Shown piece by piece: positions 45,331 to 55,309 of a stretch of DNA of 64,000 nt. The DNA lies in contig CP136061.1 of assembly GCA_032622095.1 (NCBI GenBank), positions 220,319,148-220,383,147 on the forward strand. Reading direction: 5' to 3'. How positions within the stretch are numbered: the first letter of the stretch is position 1; the number at the start of each line of letters is the position of its first letter. The position numbers were made by a program, and so were the translations under genes. The notes beneath the pieces are model-generated. The model did not search any database and was not told the origin of the DNA. It saw only the letters and a program-made list of their open reading frames with translations. This stretch comes from Siphonodentalium dalli. Lineage: Eukaryota > Mollusca > Scaphopoda > Gadilida > Siphonodentaliidae.

Positions 45331-47282
45331 TCATAACTCATAACTCGCCGGCAAGCCGGCTCGTTCACAAACTGTTTTCATGCTCGAATCCCAGAATGTA
45401 CAACTCAACAGGGTTTGTTTATCTCCTAAATGTATCTACCTTTATTAGACAGGCCCTTGTCAGACAAAGAACATTCCGGTGCTCTTGAAAGCACAACGTA
45501 CCCCTCTTCACTACAAGTCCAGGAACAGTAGTGATTGCCTATATACTATGACTATATACTGCCACTAACTACTGACACCCCCTTCAAGTATAAAACCGGA
45601 CATAACGAAGAACCATAGTGCATGCACATATATATATTGTAAGTATACATCTGATGTGAATGTTCCTATGTGAGCTAAAACTATTTGTGTCTGTGTCTAA
45701 CATAGACACCAATGTCCCAGTTTATGTGATCACACGTCGGATTACAAATGACACTATTTCACACACGCATGGTCGGGGTCGTCGCACTGTGTGGAGTATT
45801 GGTGGTAACTGCCTGCCCCCACGCACCACTTCACTGATTATGAAACCTATGATTTGACAGAATACTGGTGTGCTTCAATCGATTGTCTTGATTGCCGCCG
45901 GCCAGAGTTTGATATTCGATCGTCACAACACACGGTCGTGAATCTACACTGCGCATCTCACACACTGGCAGGCACCTAGGTATATGGGGTGTCTATCAAA
46001 TCATATTATATAACACGTGACTTTCTCGCGTTCTGATTGACTGCACACTGTACTAATTTTCGATAGTGCCGCAGTAGGCCACCTTACCTACCTACTCGCC
46101 TACTATTTTTGTTATATTTATAGTAACACCAGCCTGTTCTCCCGAAAACAAGCATATTATCTGCTTCTAATAGAACTTGTTTTGGGAAGATAATATGTTT
46201 AGAATGGCCTCATTTTTAGTCGAATAGTGCTGAAAATGAGAACATTTTAGTCACATTTTCTACTTATAATGAGGCGATTCTAAGCAGATTATGTGCGGAC
46301 AATGACTCAAATAAGCCAATTAACTCCTTACTGTTCAGGTGTATGCTTTTTAACAGGTGTTTTCACTGTGGCCCGCGCCATAAAACGAAATTACGGGTAA
46401 GAGTCCATTATCTGCTTATTTCAGAAACAAATAATCACATTATGTACCGATTTCACAATTTATGTCGATTATGTACGTATTTGCGCGAGGATATGTTGAA
46501 CAGACTCAGTTCGCGAATCGGTCTGAAACTGTACATGTTACGTTACTTGTTGCAATATCGGTACATTATTAGACGTATTGGTGAATTTAAATGAACTTAT
46601 AAGTATCCTATCGTAGCAATCAATATATTTAATAGTTGTTCCCTTAGTTTCGCAAGCGGACAGTCCTAATATGTGAGTGCCAGTGAATGGTATTCATAAC
46701 TTCCTTTTCGGTTTTCATCGTAGATAAACAATTTAACTTTTGAAATATCGCCGAAATGTCTTCGTTAACAACGGATTTAACACCAGAAAGATTGCCGTAA
46801 ATTGTAAAATCTGAGAATACCAAAATTCGCGGCAAATAAAATTGTGACAAAATCAGACAGAAATTGAGAGAATTCACACCAGTGTTTGATATAACAAAAA
46901 TGCATGTCTTTTCGTTGTCTACGGCAAAATAGTGGTCGTCGATGGGGAATTGTCCACTCGCCTGTGGCTCGTTGGCTATTCGTCCTCTCGGATCACTATG
47001 TTGGCACAGTCAACTCCAAGCCACACTTGATCTATATACATGTATTATAGAACACTCCTTTGGCTTGATCGAATGGGAATAGAATGGGACATGACAATCT
47101 GCGGGATGGGATGGGATATGGGACAAAACGACAATACGCTCTTTAAAAAATCGTAAGTTGTGGGTTGCACCCCACAAGTTACTCAAACAAAAGATCGCAT
47201 CCCACAAGTATTCATAGGTATGTGCGGTCACCCCACAAGTAAACGCTGGCCAGTGCGTCCTTCCGTCCTTCCGTCCGAACGA

Positions 47283-47501
47283 ACGTTTCAACTCATAACT
47301 TTGGTTTCGCTAACTCAATTCAGTTGATCTTTGGTATGCTAATAGACCAGCCGGGGGGGGGGACAAGATTTCCCCATAACTGCGGTTTCGTCCGCCCATT
47401 TTTTCCAGAGTTACGCCCCTTTTTGGACTTAGAAAATCGTCCGTACGAACGTTTCAACTCATAACTTTGGTTTCGCTAACTCAATTCAGTTGATCTTTGG
47501 T
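47283..47501 (+). repeat. 165-bp units before the insertion
   Basis: Counterparts of the units at 44979 and 45144. The second unit is interrupted at GATCTTTGGT (47501). Confidence 0.8.
47493..47501. repeat. 9-bp target site duplication, left (ATCTTTGGT)
   Basis: ATCTTTGGT also stands at 48291-48299. The uninterrupted site in unit A is 45190-45198. Confidence 0.8.
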
Positions 47502-48290
47502 CAGTCTGAGTAAACTCATACCTAAATATTCATTACAACATTGAATATAAGGTCTGACGGATAACATCGCTATCTCATTTCCAAGTCCTCGGGATTCCGT
47601 AATCTGATTGATTGCGTAAATTATTTTCCGTCCAATGAAACCGTATGGGTTAATAAACAAGTGTTAGTGGGCGGAGACTCCCATAATGTCACCTCTAAAT
47701 ATAGTAACAGAGCGGAATTTCTCCGATCGAAAGCGATGCTTGCAAATACAACAGAGACAGAAACAATGGCTTCGAAATTATATATTCGGTACGATTCGGA
47801 TTAATTTGAAGGATGTGCTAGACCTCATAGATAGGCCTGCGCATGGTACCAACTTGGCCTCCCATAAATATAAATAGAACTCACTCATGTTCGTGTATTT
47901 GATTTATTTATTGTACCATGGTTTGCAAATCAAATTATTTGTCGTAAAAAAGTCATCTGAAAGTTAACACCGAGGAAATGACTTAATTTTATGCTTTTAA
48001 ATAGTTCTAAAGCATCATTTTTTATGACGACCTTATTTTTTGCTCTCGGATGCAGCTTTCCGGTTGATGCAGCGATTTCATCTCCCGAAAAAGAATAGTC
48101 GCACACACGACAAATATTATCTGCTGTAAGTTTATGTCGCGACACAGGCCATTGCTATTGCGAAGCACAACAAATAACACGTGGGGACACCTGTCAATCA
48201 TCGATGTATTTTTTTTAATCCGTGACGTCATTTTGGGGAAGCTCTTCGCTGAATAGAAATGGTTTTGGCGACATAAGCTCCAGACTCTAT
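47502..48290. mobile_element. 789-bp insertion with 9-bp duplications
   Basis: Present in unit B and absent from unit A, with a 9-bp duplication of the target. The ends, CAGTCTGAGTAAACTCAT and (inverted) ATAGAGTCTGGAGCTTAT, share only a short imperfect inverted repeat (AGTCTG-AG..CT-AT). A 9-bp duplication is typical of Mutator-like elements and also found in some others. It carries a short gene-like ORF on the minus strand (47930-48145), so a gene-capturing element is possible. Confidence 0.75.
47930..48145 (-). CDS. Short CxxC-containing ORF, captured fragment?
   Basis: A 71-codon frame starting at 48145. Residues 12-15 (CRVC) make a C-x2-C pair, and residues 1-38 are charged and of ordinary composition. 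Such N-terminal zinc-binding starts occur in several uncharacterised animal zinc-finger proteins. I cannot name the family, and the second half of a zinc site is not visible. AATAAA lies about 15-20 bases past the stop on the minus strand, a plausible poly(A) signal. The frame is shorter than a zinc-finger protein would be. It lies wholly inside the 789-bp insertion, so it moved with it. A coding origin is a moderate guess. Confidence 0.3.
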   Translation of the reverse strand: MSRHKLTADNICRVCDYSFSGDEIAASTGKLHPRAKNKVVIKNDALELFKSIKLSHFLGVNFQMTFLRQII

Positions 48291-48575
48291 ATCTTTGGTA
48301 TGCTAATAGACCAGCCGGGGGACAAGATTTCCCCATAACTGCGGTTTCGTCCGCCCATTTTTTCCAGAGTTACGCCCCTTTTTGGACTTAGAAAATTCAG
48401 TTTTATGTGGCATACGAACGTTTCAACTCATAACTTTGGTTTCACTAATTCAATTCAGTTGATCTTTGGTATGACAATAGACCAGCCGGGGGGACAAGAT
48501 TTACCCATAGCCGTGGTTTCGTCCGCCCATTTTGTCCAGAGTTACGCCCTTTTTTGGACTTAGAAAATTCAGGTT
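48291..48575 (+). repeat. 165-bp units after the insertion
   Basis: Two more units with ACCAGCCGGGGGACAAGATT and CCAGAGTTACGCC. The second continues past the end of homology with unit A. Total in the window: about six units. Confidence 0.8.
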
Positions 48576-48740
48576 TTCTGCTACTTTTTTTGGTTTCCAG
48601 ATGATAACTTGATTTTGGATTGTTTATTTGCAAACATAACTTTACAAAGTGCCATTTAATAAGTATTTGCACAAAAATAAGTAAAATCCTCTCTGATTGT
48701 ACATTCGGGGCGTTACCTCCGCCCAGCGGTGCACTTGTAG

Positions 48741-48999
48741 TATCTGATGGTCATACGCAAGGGAGGTTCTCATATTAACTGCGGTCATTCGTGGGGGGGG
48801 GGGGGGTCTCATAATATATGCCGGTCATATGCGGGGGAGGTTCTCATATGAAAATATCATCCGACGGTGGAGGTTTATATTATCTGCCAGTCATACGTGA
48901 GGGAGGTTCTCATATTATACGCCGGTCATACGCGGGGGAGGTTTGCATATGAACATATCATCCGCCGGTCATACGCGGTGGAGGTTTTCATATTATCCT
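48741..48999 (-). repeat. Minisatellite, inverted segment
   Basis: Units of about 35 bp reading GGTCATACGCGGGGGAGGTT and TCTCATATT, the complement of the main array. It includes a 14-G tract near 48794. It meets the main array at a small palindrome, TCCTCATTTGATTTGAGG (48996-49013). Confidence 0.85.
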
Positions 49000-49009
49000 C
49001 ATTTGATTT

Positions 49010-50833
49010 GAGGTAATATGAGAACCTCCCTAGCATATGACCGGTGGATAATATGAACCTCCACCGCGTATGACCGGCGGATAATATGTTCATATCAGAA
49101 CCTCCCCCACGTATGACCGGAGGATAATATGAGAACCTCCCTCGCGTATGACCGGCGGATAATATGAGCCTCCACCGCATATGACCGGCGGATAATATGT
49201 TCATATCAGAACCTCCCCCACGTATGACCGGAGGATAATATGAGAACCTCCCTCGCGTATGACCGGCGGATAATATGAACCTCCACCGCGTATGACCGGC
49301 GGATAATATTTTAATATGAGAACCTCCCCCACGTATGACCGGATGATATGAGAACCTCCTCCACCGCGTATGACCGGCGGATAATATGAACCTCCACCGC
49401 GTATGACCGGTGGATAATATGTTCACATGAGAACCTCCCCTACGTATGGCCGGAGGATAATATGAAAACCTCCCTCGCGTATGACCGGCGGATAATATGA
49501 GAACCTCCCTCGTGTATGACTGGCGGATAATATGAACCTCCACCACGTATGACCGGCGGATAATATGTTCATATGAGAACCTCCCCCACATATGACCGGA
49601 GGATAATATGAGAACCTCCCTCGTGTATGACTGGCGGATAATATGAACCTCCACCACGTATGACCGGCGGATAATATGTTCATATGAGAACCTCCCCCGC
49701 GTATATGACCGGCGGATAATATGTTTATATGAGAACCTCCCCCACGTATGACCAGATGATAATATGAGAACCTCCACCATGTATGACCGGAGGATAATAT
49801 GAGAACCTCCCTCGCGTATGACCGGCGGATAATATGAACCTTCGTGTATGACCGGCGGATAATATGTTCATATGAGAACCTCCCCCGCGTATGACTGGCG
49901 GATAATATGTTCACATGAGAACCTCCCCCATGTATGCCCGGATAATAATATGAGAACCTCCCTCGCGTATGACCGGCAGATAATATGTTCATATGAGAAC
50001 CTCCCCCACGTATGACCGGAGGCTAATATGAGAACCTCCCTCGCGTATGACTGGCAGATAATATGAACCTCCACCGCGTATGACCGGCGGATAATATGTT
50101 CATACGAGAACCTCCCCTACGTATGACCGGCAGATAATATGTTCATATGAGAACTTCCCCCACGTATGACCGGAGGATAATATGAGAACCTCCCCCATGT
50201 ATGACCGGAGGATAATATGAGAACCTCCCTCGCGTATGACCGGCGGATAATATGAACCTCCACTGCGTATTACCGGTGGATAATATGAACCTCCACTGTG
50301 TATGATCGGCGGATAATATGTTCATATGAGAGCCTCCCCCACGTATGACCGGATGACAATATGAGAACCTCCCTCGCGTATGACCGGCAGATAATATGAA
50401 CCTCCACCTTGTATGACCGGTGGATAATATGAACCTCCACCGTGTATGCTCGGCGGATAATATGTTCATATGAGAGCCTCCCCCACGTATGACCGGATGA
50501 CAATATGAGAACCTCCCTCGCGTATGACCGGCAGATAATATGAACCTCCACCTTGTATGACCGGTGGATAATATGAACCTCCACCGTGTATGCTCGGCGG
50601 ATAATATGTTCATATGAGAGCCTCCCCCACGTATGACCGGATGACAATATGAGAACCTGCCTCGCGTATGACCGGCGGATAAGATGAACCTCCACCGTGT
50701 ATGACCGGCGATTAATATGTTCATATGAGAACCTCACCCGCGTATGACCGACAGATAATATGTTCATATGAGAACCTCCCCCGCGTATGACCAGCAGATA
50801 ATATGAGAACTTCCACTGCGTATGACTGGCGGA
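49010..50833 (+). repeat. Minisatellite, main array with higher-order structure
   Basis: About 50 units of 32-38 bp built on GAACCTCCCCCACGTATGAC, CGGMGGATAATATG and GTTCATATGA. Between 50355 and 50643 groups of four units repeat exactly at 144 bp (GACAATATGAGAACCTCCC at 50355, 50499 and 50643). Long minus-strand ORFs (48926-49780, 49423-49992, 50143-50724, 50270-50860) are its translation and should not be read as proteins. Confidence 0.95.
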
Positions 50834-51713
50834 CACATAAGTTTTTAAGTCTATAAGCACTATTTGATTTGAATATTCTTTCGAGCAGTCTGACCATTGA
50901 CATATTCATGCATTCAAACCAGTTAATTTATTTTGTAACTTGGCTTGTGGAAGCCGGACACCGGCTTCCGGCATCTGGGCTTTTAATCACAACTAAAATA
51001 AAAAATAAGTGTGAATTATAACAAATGAAAAGCGCAAATACCTTTAAAGATTACATTTGATATGTCTTCTGATACATGGTGTATATTCGTATTTTGTAGA
51101 TGAAGTGCTGCTAAGAACGGCTTAGTTGGAACGATAAAACGGCTTCAGTCGGCCATTCTATTTTTTACCAGAAAAAGTAGCGCTCTTTCTTGGAGCGAAT
51201 TTCTGCAACAATTTCACGGCGTAGTGGACCCATTTGGAAAAAATTGCATTCACGGTGTCTAATCCTACATTTTGATATACTATACGCCCCATTATGTGGA
51301 ATATATCAGCTGAAATCGATCCTGTAATTGTAAACATCGAGTCTATTTTTAGCTGTTTTTATCGGCGCGTGTTTGCGTGTTCGCCATTACAGTATTCGTA
51401 CTAAAACAGCCATATTGTAGCTAAAATCGAGTGCGTAGTATTCCACTGCGTTATTTGATACCTAAAACTTGTTGTTTGCTAGCGTATTTATCGAGAAATC
51501 TAAATTCTAAACATTAATGTCTAACGAAGTTTTTCGTGTTTCGTGGCACCTTCGCATGGGTGGGTTAATCGGTCCCTAGGTGTGCATAAATAGCAGCTTC
51601 GCTCAAATTAATAGATTTATGTTGTGCAATAGATGATAAACTTCATTTTAATACCAAGTTTGCTTGTGGGCATAGCCTTATCGCTGTAAAAAAATGATTT
51701 CGAAAATTTTATG
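50834..51713. other. No gene recognised
   Basis: A perfect 9-base hairpin GGAAGCCGG-ACA-CCGGCTTCC lies at 50949-50969. No other feature was seen. Confidence 0.45.
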
Positions 51714-52335
51714 TCAGGTCAGTTGTCGATCGTATAATGCAACTTCCGGTGTCCGGTCAGTGGCGCGGTTAATATGTGTGGCTAGTGCGAATATCGGCCT
51801 TTCGTTAGACATCAAAATGAGCCGCCTACGTGCTGTATTCCTCGAGATATCGGCCGTCCCACGCAATTTGAAATTCTGTCCCGCAGATTGTCGTTCTAGC
51901 CCATATTCCATCCCATGTTAGGTCGGTTGTCGATCAAATAATGCAACTGCTGATTTCCGGTCAGTAGCGGGGTTAATATGTGTAGATAGGGCGAATGTGG
52001 GCCTTTCGTTAGAAACCACAAGGAGCCCTCTATGTGCTGTATTCCTCGAGATATCGGCCTGGACTTTGTAACTCGAAATCGTTATCTGGTGGAGTTACCA
52101 GTTACTCGCCGATGGCCGGTGGTTTGCCGCACATGGTTGACGAGTTTATCAGCCATTGAAATCACTGTTAGATTAGTCGCAAGTGTGCGGATTTCCTCCA
52201 CCACTAAAACTGGCAATGTCGTGATATGGTCTTAGTGGCTAAAGCGACAATAAACCCCAATCAATCAATCAATCAATCGAGATATCGGCCGTCCCACGCA
52301 ATTTGAAATTATGTCCCGCAGATTGTCTTTTTGTC
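51714..52335 (+). repeat. Tandem duplication of about 200 bp
   Basis: The unit at 51714-51915 is repeated at 51918-52335, where a SINE splits it. Shared blocks: GTTGTCGATC, CCGGTCAGT, GGGCCTTTCGTTAGA, GTGCTGTATTCCTCGAGATA, CGTCCCACGCAATTTGAAAT. ORFs at 51694-51921 and 51714-51911 span the unit without a recognised domain. Confidence 0.8.
52060..52277 (+). mobile_element. SINE with 13-bp target duplications and AATC tail
   Basis: CGAGATATCGGCC stands at 52047-52059 and 52278-52290. The uninterrupted site is in the first tandem unit at about 51839. The insert holds TTTCCTCCACCACTAAAACT (52192-52211), shared with the SINE at 4450-4820, and ends AATAAACCCC then AATC repeats. No A/B-box head is obvious, so it may be 5'-truncated. 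ORFs across it are shadows. Confidence 0.85.
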
Positions 52336-52443
52336 CCATATCCCATCCCATCCCGCAGTTTGTCATGTCCCAATAAAATAGAGAATCAACTTGTCATGCA
52401 TAGGCCTTTATTTGGTTATGTGCGACATTTTCTCCCGATTTAA

Positions 52444-52833
52444 CCCTTTACCCAACAAACCGGCCAAAACCGGCCAAATAAAGCTTCAACAGCCTAAAAT
52501 ATATTCGGTCTGTCTCAATAGAACCATACAAATATGGGTATCATTGGAACCGGCTCTTTGACCACATTGTGATAGTTACAGTTATGCCCTGTGCCAATGC
52601 ATTCTCTTATATATGCGAGTCGACCATAGGTCGCCTCGCATATATAAGAGAATGCATTGGCCTAAAAAAAATCTTTTTTAACACTTTTTACCATTTTTTC
52701 TTACATTCTTTAACAATTTTATAATTTTTAATGTGTTAAGCCAATGCATTCTCTTATATATGCGAGGCGACCTATGGTCGACTCGCATATATAAGAGAAT
52801 GCATTGGCACAGGGCCTTCTGTTGGGTAAAGGG
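52444..52833. mobile_element. piggyBac-like MITE with twin hairpins, second copy
   Basis: TTAA at 52440-52443 and 52834-52837. Termini CCCTTTACCCAACA and complement. Near-identical to 25218-25609 throughout, including both hairpins and the complementary loops. The close similarity indicates recent movement. Confidence 0.9.
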
Positions 52834-53025
52834 TTAAGGAGTAAATATTTAAAATTGAGCGTATAGTTCGGACGTTCAGTATTCTAAAATGGTACGATTG
52901 GCGTGGTTGGAATTTCAGGCAATATTAGTCGAATGCTACATTCGTTCAGTATAAGCAAAGTGCCTGTGCACTCATAAAATTTTAACAGTTTTATTCACGG
53001 AAATATGCGCACAATATTTCGTTAA

Positions 53026-53142
53026 CCCTTTCATTGTCGACTGGATTCTCCCATCCAGTTGTGAAGGTGTACATTGGAACAGTGTATTATTCATCGGGTG
53101 TGTTATGTTATAGTACACATAAAGCAGACGGCGTGATAATGA
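53026..53142 (+). mobile_element. TTAA-type MITE, left half only
   Basis: TTAA 53022-53025 then CCCTTTCATTGTCGACTGGA and TTCTCCCATCCAGTTGTG. Family similarity stops near 53140, where the AACCTATGATTTGACAG repeat begins. Confidence 0.6.
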
Positions 53143-53285
53143 AGCCTATGATTTGACAGAATAGTCGTGCGCCCCGATCGATTGATTCAGTAGCCGCCGG
53201 CCAGCAGAGTTTGGTATGTTCGATTGTCGATCGTGACTGGACAGCACCGAGATATCACACAACAGGAGTGTCCCCAATTCTGGAA
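53143..53285 (+). repeat. Partial copy of the composite repeat at 43551
   Basis: GCCTATGATTTGACAGAATA, CGATCGATTG and GCCGCCGGCCAG..AGAGTTTG follow in the same order as at 43551-43640. Confidence 0.6.
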
Positions 53286-53724
53286 TTAATTTTAACCCTT
53301 TTATATAGGATTTTACGGATAGCGAGAATGATACATCCTGTATAGTTTTATACATCCCGATTGTGCTATGATTGTCCTATATTTTCTGAAATTTGGTTCA
53401 GTAATCCCAATAGAACTATTCTCATTGGGCTTTGTCTCACACCACAAACATTGGACAATTAGCGCAGTTTTTTTAATTCTTAAAACTATTTTATTGGATA
53501 AAATCGATAAAAATGAGGAATAATTGCATTTGTTTTCCATTATATGTAGAAAATTTTACGCAAAAACCTAAACAAAAAACTATGAAAAAGTTGTAATACG
53601 TTTTATGGACGAATTCTAAACCTCCCATAGTAAATGCATTCAATCCAGCAACTTATTATTTGGTGTCAGCCGAAAAACATTTTGTAGAGCCGCCCCTGTG
53701 TCCGTCCCAGCTGGTTTCTGTGTG
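53286..53724. other. No gene recognised
   Basis: AT-rich. Starts with TTTTAACCCTTTTATATAG, which could be another decayed TTAA-element end. Confidence 0.4.
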
Positions 53725-53760
53725 ATAACTTTAGTTTTATTTATCTGATTATTTTTAAAT

Positions 53761-53964
53761 TGTGTATGTGGATTACCCACATGAAAGTACAGTTCAAGTT
53801 CGAATTTGCGTTCGGTTCGCCTATTTGTTCATGAGTTATGGTCCTGGTCGACTTAGAATTTCGGTTTCCGGGTGATGTATTATCTTCCACTACCGAAATC
53901 TGACCAATTTTGTTAAATAGGCGCTCTATAAATGTGAATAATAATAATAATAATAATAATAAGT
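53761..53964 (+). mobile_element. Retroposon with AAT tail and 36-bp flanking repeats
   Basis: Flanks 53725-53760 and 53965-54000 agree at about 33 of 36 bases (core TTATCTGATTATTTT). The insert ends AATAGGCGCTCTATAAATGTG followed by (AAT)n. A GCGCT-TATAAAT ending with a short-repeat tail is common to LINE/SINE 3' ends. The flank is unusually long for a target duplication. Confidence 0.55.
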
Positions 53965-54000
53965 ATAAATTTAGTTTTAGTTATCTGATTATTTTCAAAT

Positions 54001-54550
54001 ATGATTCAAAATGGCTACCATTAAAACGGTCTATTGCTGAATGGATTATCCCTGTCAGTTGCAACAATTTTCACCGTGATGGTCTATTATCTGATCATAT
54101 ATGTTATCATCACAATGTGTGTTTCCGAGACCCGTAAGCAAGTCAAGCAACCTTCTCTGTACAGTCTCAACGAGTTCGTATACAGAACGAGTCAATAGCC
54201 GGACAAAACTGGTATCGAGACTTGAATACCTTCATGTAGGGTGTCGGTAACCAATTTATCATGCAATTCATTCAACAGAATATCGAATAACAGGAAGTGT
54301 TTTCGCTATTACCACCGGATATATATCAGTTGAGTTAAACTGGCATGCATTTGTCGGTTGCTGTAACGAGAATAGAAATAATTATTATTGCCCGTAGAAC
54401 TATTTTTTTTATAAACAAAGCTAGTTTCTCCATCCACAACCTATGTGCATTAACTGATAATAATTCATCCATGATACGGAATCGGAAACCGCCTAGTCGA
54501 CACTGCCTGTAATGGATTCATGCCGAACAAGAAACAAGCGACACACACTA
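54001..54550. other. No gene recognised
   Basis: Nothing recurring. Confidence 0.45.
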
Positions 54551-54987
54551 GGGCCCGATTCGTCATCTCAGGTTTAAACCTGGTCTACGTAAACCTATAG
54601 GTTTAATCCACCGTGAGTCAGCAAAATCCGTGGTTTAAACCCGAGACCGCAGGTCTAAGTAACGCATTCGTCATCTCTGGTTTAAACATGGTCTTGCCAG
54701 ACCAGTGGTTTAGCAGTACTGTATCGTTAAGATAATTAATCGTACTTTCCTAATGCGGACCGTTTCGTTTTATTGATTGCGAAAATCAATAATTACGACA
54801 GCGGTCATATTTTGATTGGAAATTTATAAGCAAGAAGCACGCACAACTATAAAGCGTGTGGGGATAAGTTTTTATCAATTTCGATTTTTGTTTGCGTTTT
54901 ATTAGCTTAAACCGGCAACTAAACCATCTAATTCGGCGGTCCAGCTAAACCAGTTTTCCCGAGGCTAAACTTGAGATGACGAATCCG
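54551..54987. mobile_element. TIR element, GATTCGTCATCTCA ends
   Basis: Left end GGGCCCGATTCGTCATCTCA, right end complement of CGGATTCGTCATCTCAAGTT. The left half contains internal repeats (ATTCGTCATCTCTGG at 54667) and several GGTTTAAACC motifs. No clear target duplication. GGGCCC ends occur in some Harbinger-type MITEs, but the class is left open. No ORF. Confidence 0.6.
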
Positions 54988-55309
54988 TCTTTTCTTCATC
55001 GCGGTTTAGAATTTTCAAAAACCAGTCAAAGGGTGGAGCTGTAAATAATCTCGAATGAGGGCGTGTCTAATCCATTAAGGGATTATTAACACCTCGTGCA
55101 AGTACCACTGGAGACAAAGCTGTCAACAGATCTGGATGCTCCCGTTTCTGGCACTTTCCACATGTTTTTGATGAAAAAAAAGTTAATTGTATGATAATCG
55201 GACAAATAAATGTTTGATTCTAAATCAACTGATACATTCCGAAGGTAATAGCGAAAGATACTTGAAATATCGGTTACATTCAACTAAACAGCAAGAGTTT
55301 TTATTTAGC
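54988..55309. other. No gene recognised
   Basis: AT-rich, nothing recurring. Confidence 0.45.

Larger units (their letters stand above)
43053..45345 (+). repeat. Segmental duplication, unit A (2293 bp)
   Basis: Starts at the palindrome centre (CGCCGGCAAGCC) and is repeated from 45346 with only sporadic differences. One is a 13-base deletion in unit A near 44100, where unit B has CGGGTAAGAGTCC near 46393. ORFs at 43367-43564 and 44337-44570 recur in unit B and are not recognised. Confidence 0.95.
45346..48425 (+). repeat. Segmental duplication, unit B
   Basis: Matches unit A from its first base and runs to about 48425, interrupted by the 789-bp insertion at 47502-48290. Subtracting the insertion gives about the length of unit A. 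The junction with unit A is TAACTCATAACT|CGCCGG, sharing AACT with both sides. The AGATAATCTGC segment lies at 46186-46498. Confidence 0.9.

Noticed and set aside
43367-45857. Identical 65-codon ORFs at 43367-43564 and 45660-45857 as a gene family
   Set aside because: Identity follows from the whole 2.3-kb duplication, not from selection on the frame, and the peptide has no motif.
48926-50860. Long minus-strand ORFs (up to 284 codons) with repeated RGRFSY / AGHTRWRF-like peptides
   Set aside because: They coincide exactly with the 32-38 bp minisatellite. Several frames are open at once and the peptide period follows the DNA period. No start context or flanking coding sequence.
50949-50969. 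Hairpin GGAAGCCGG-ACA-CCGGCTTCC as a terminator
   Set aside because: No T run follows, and an intrinsic terminator is not expected in animal nuclear DNA. It is kept only as a small hairpin.
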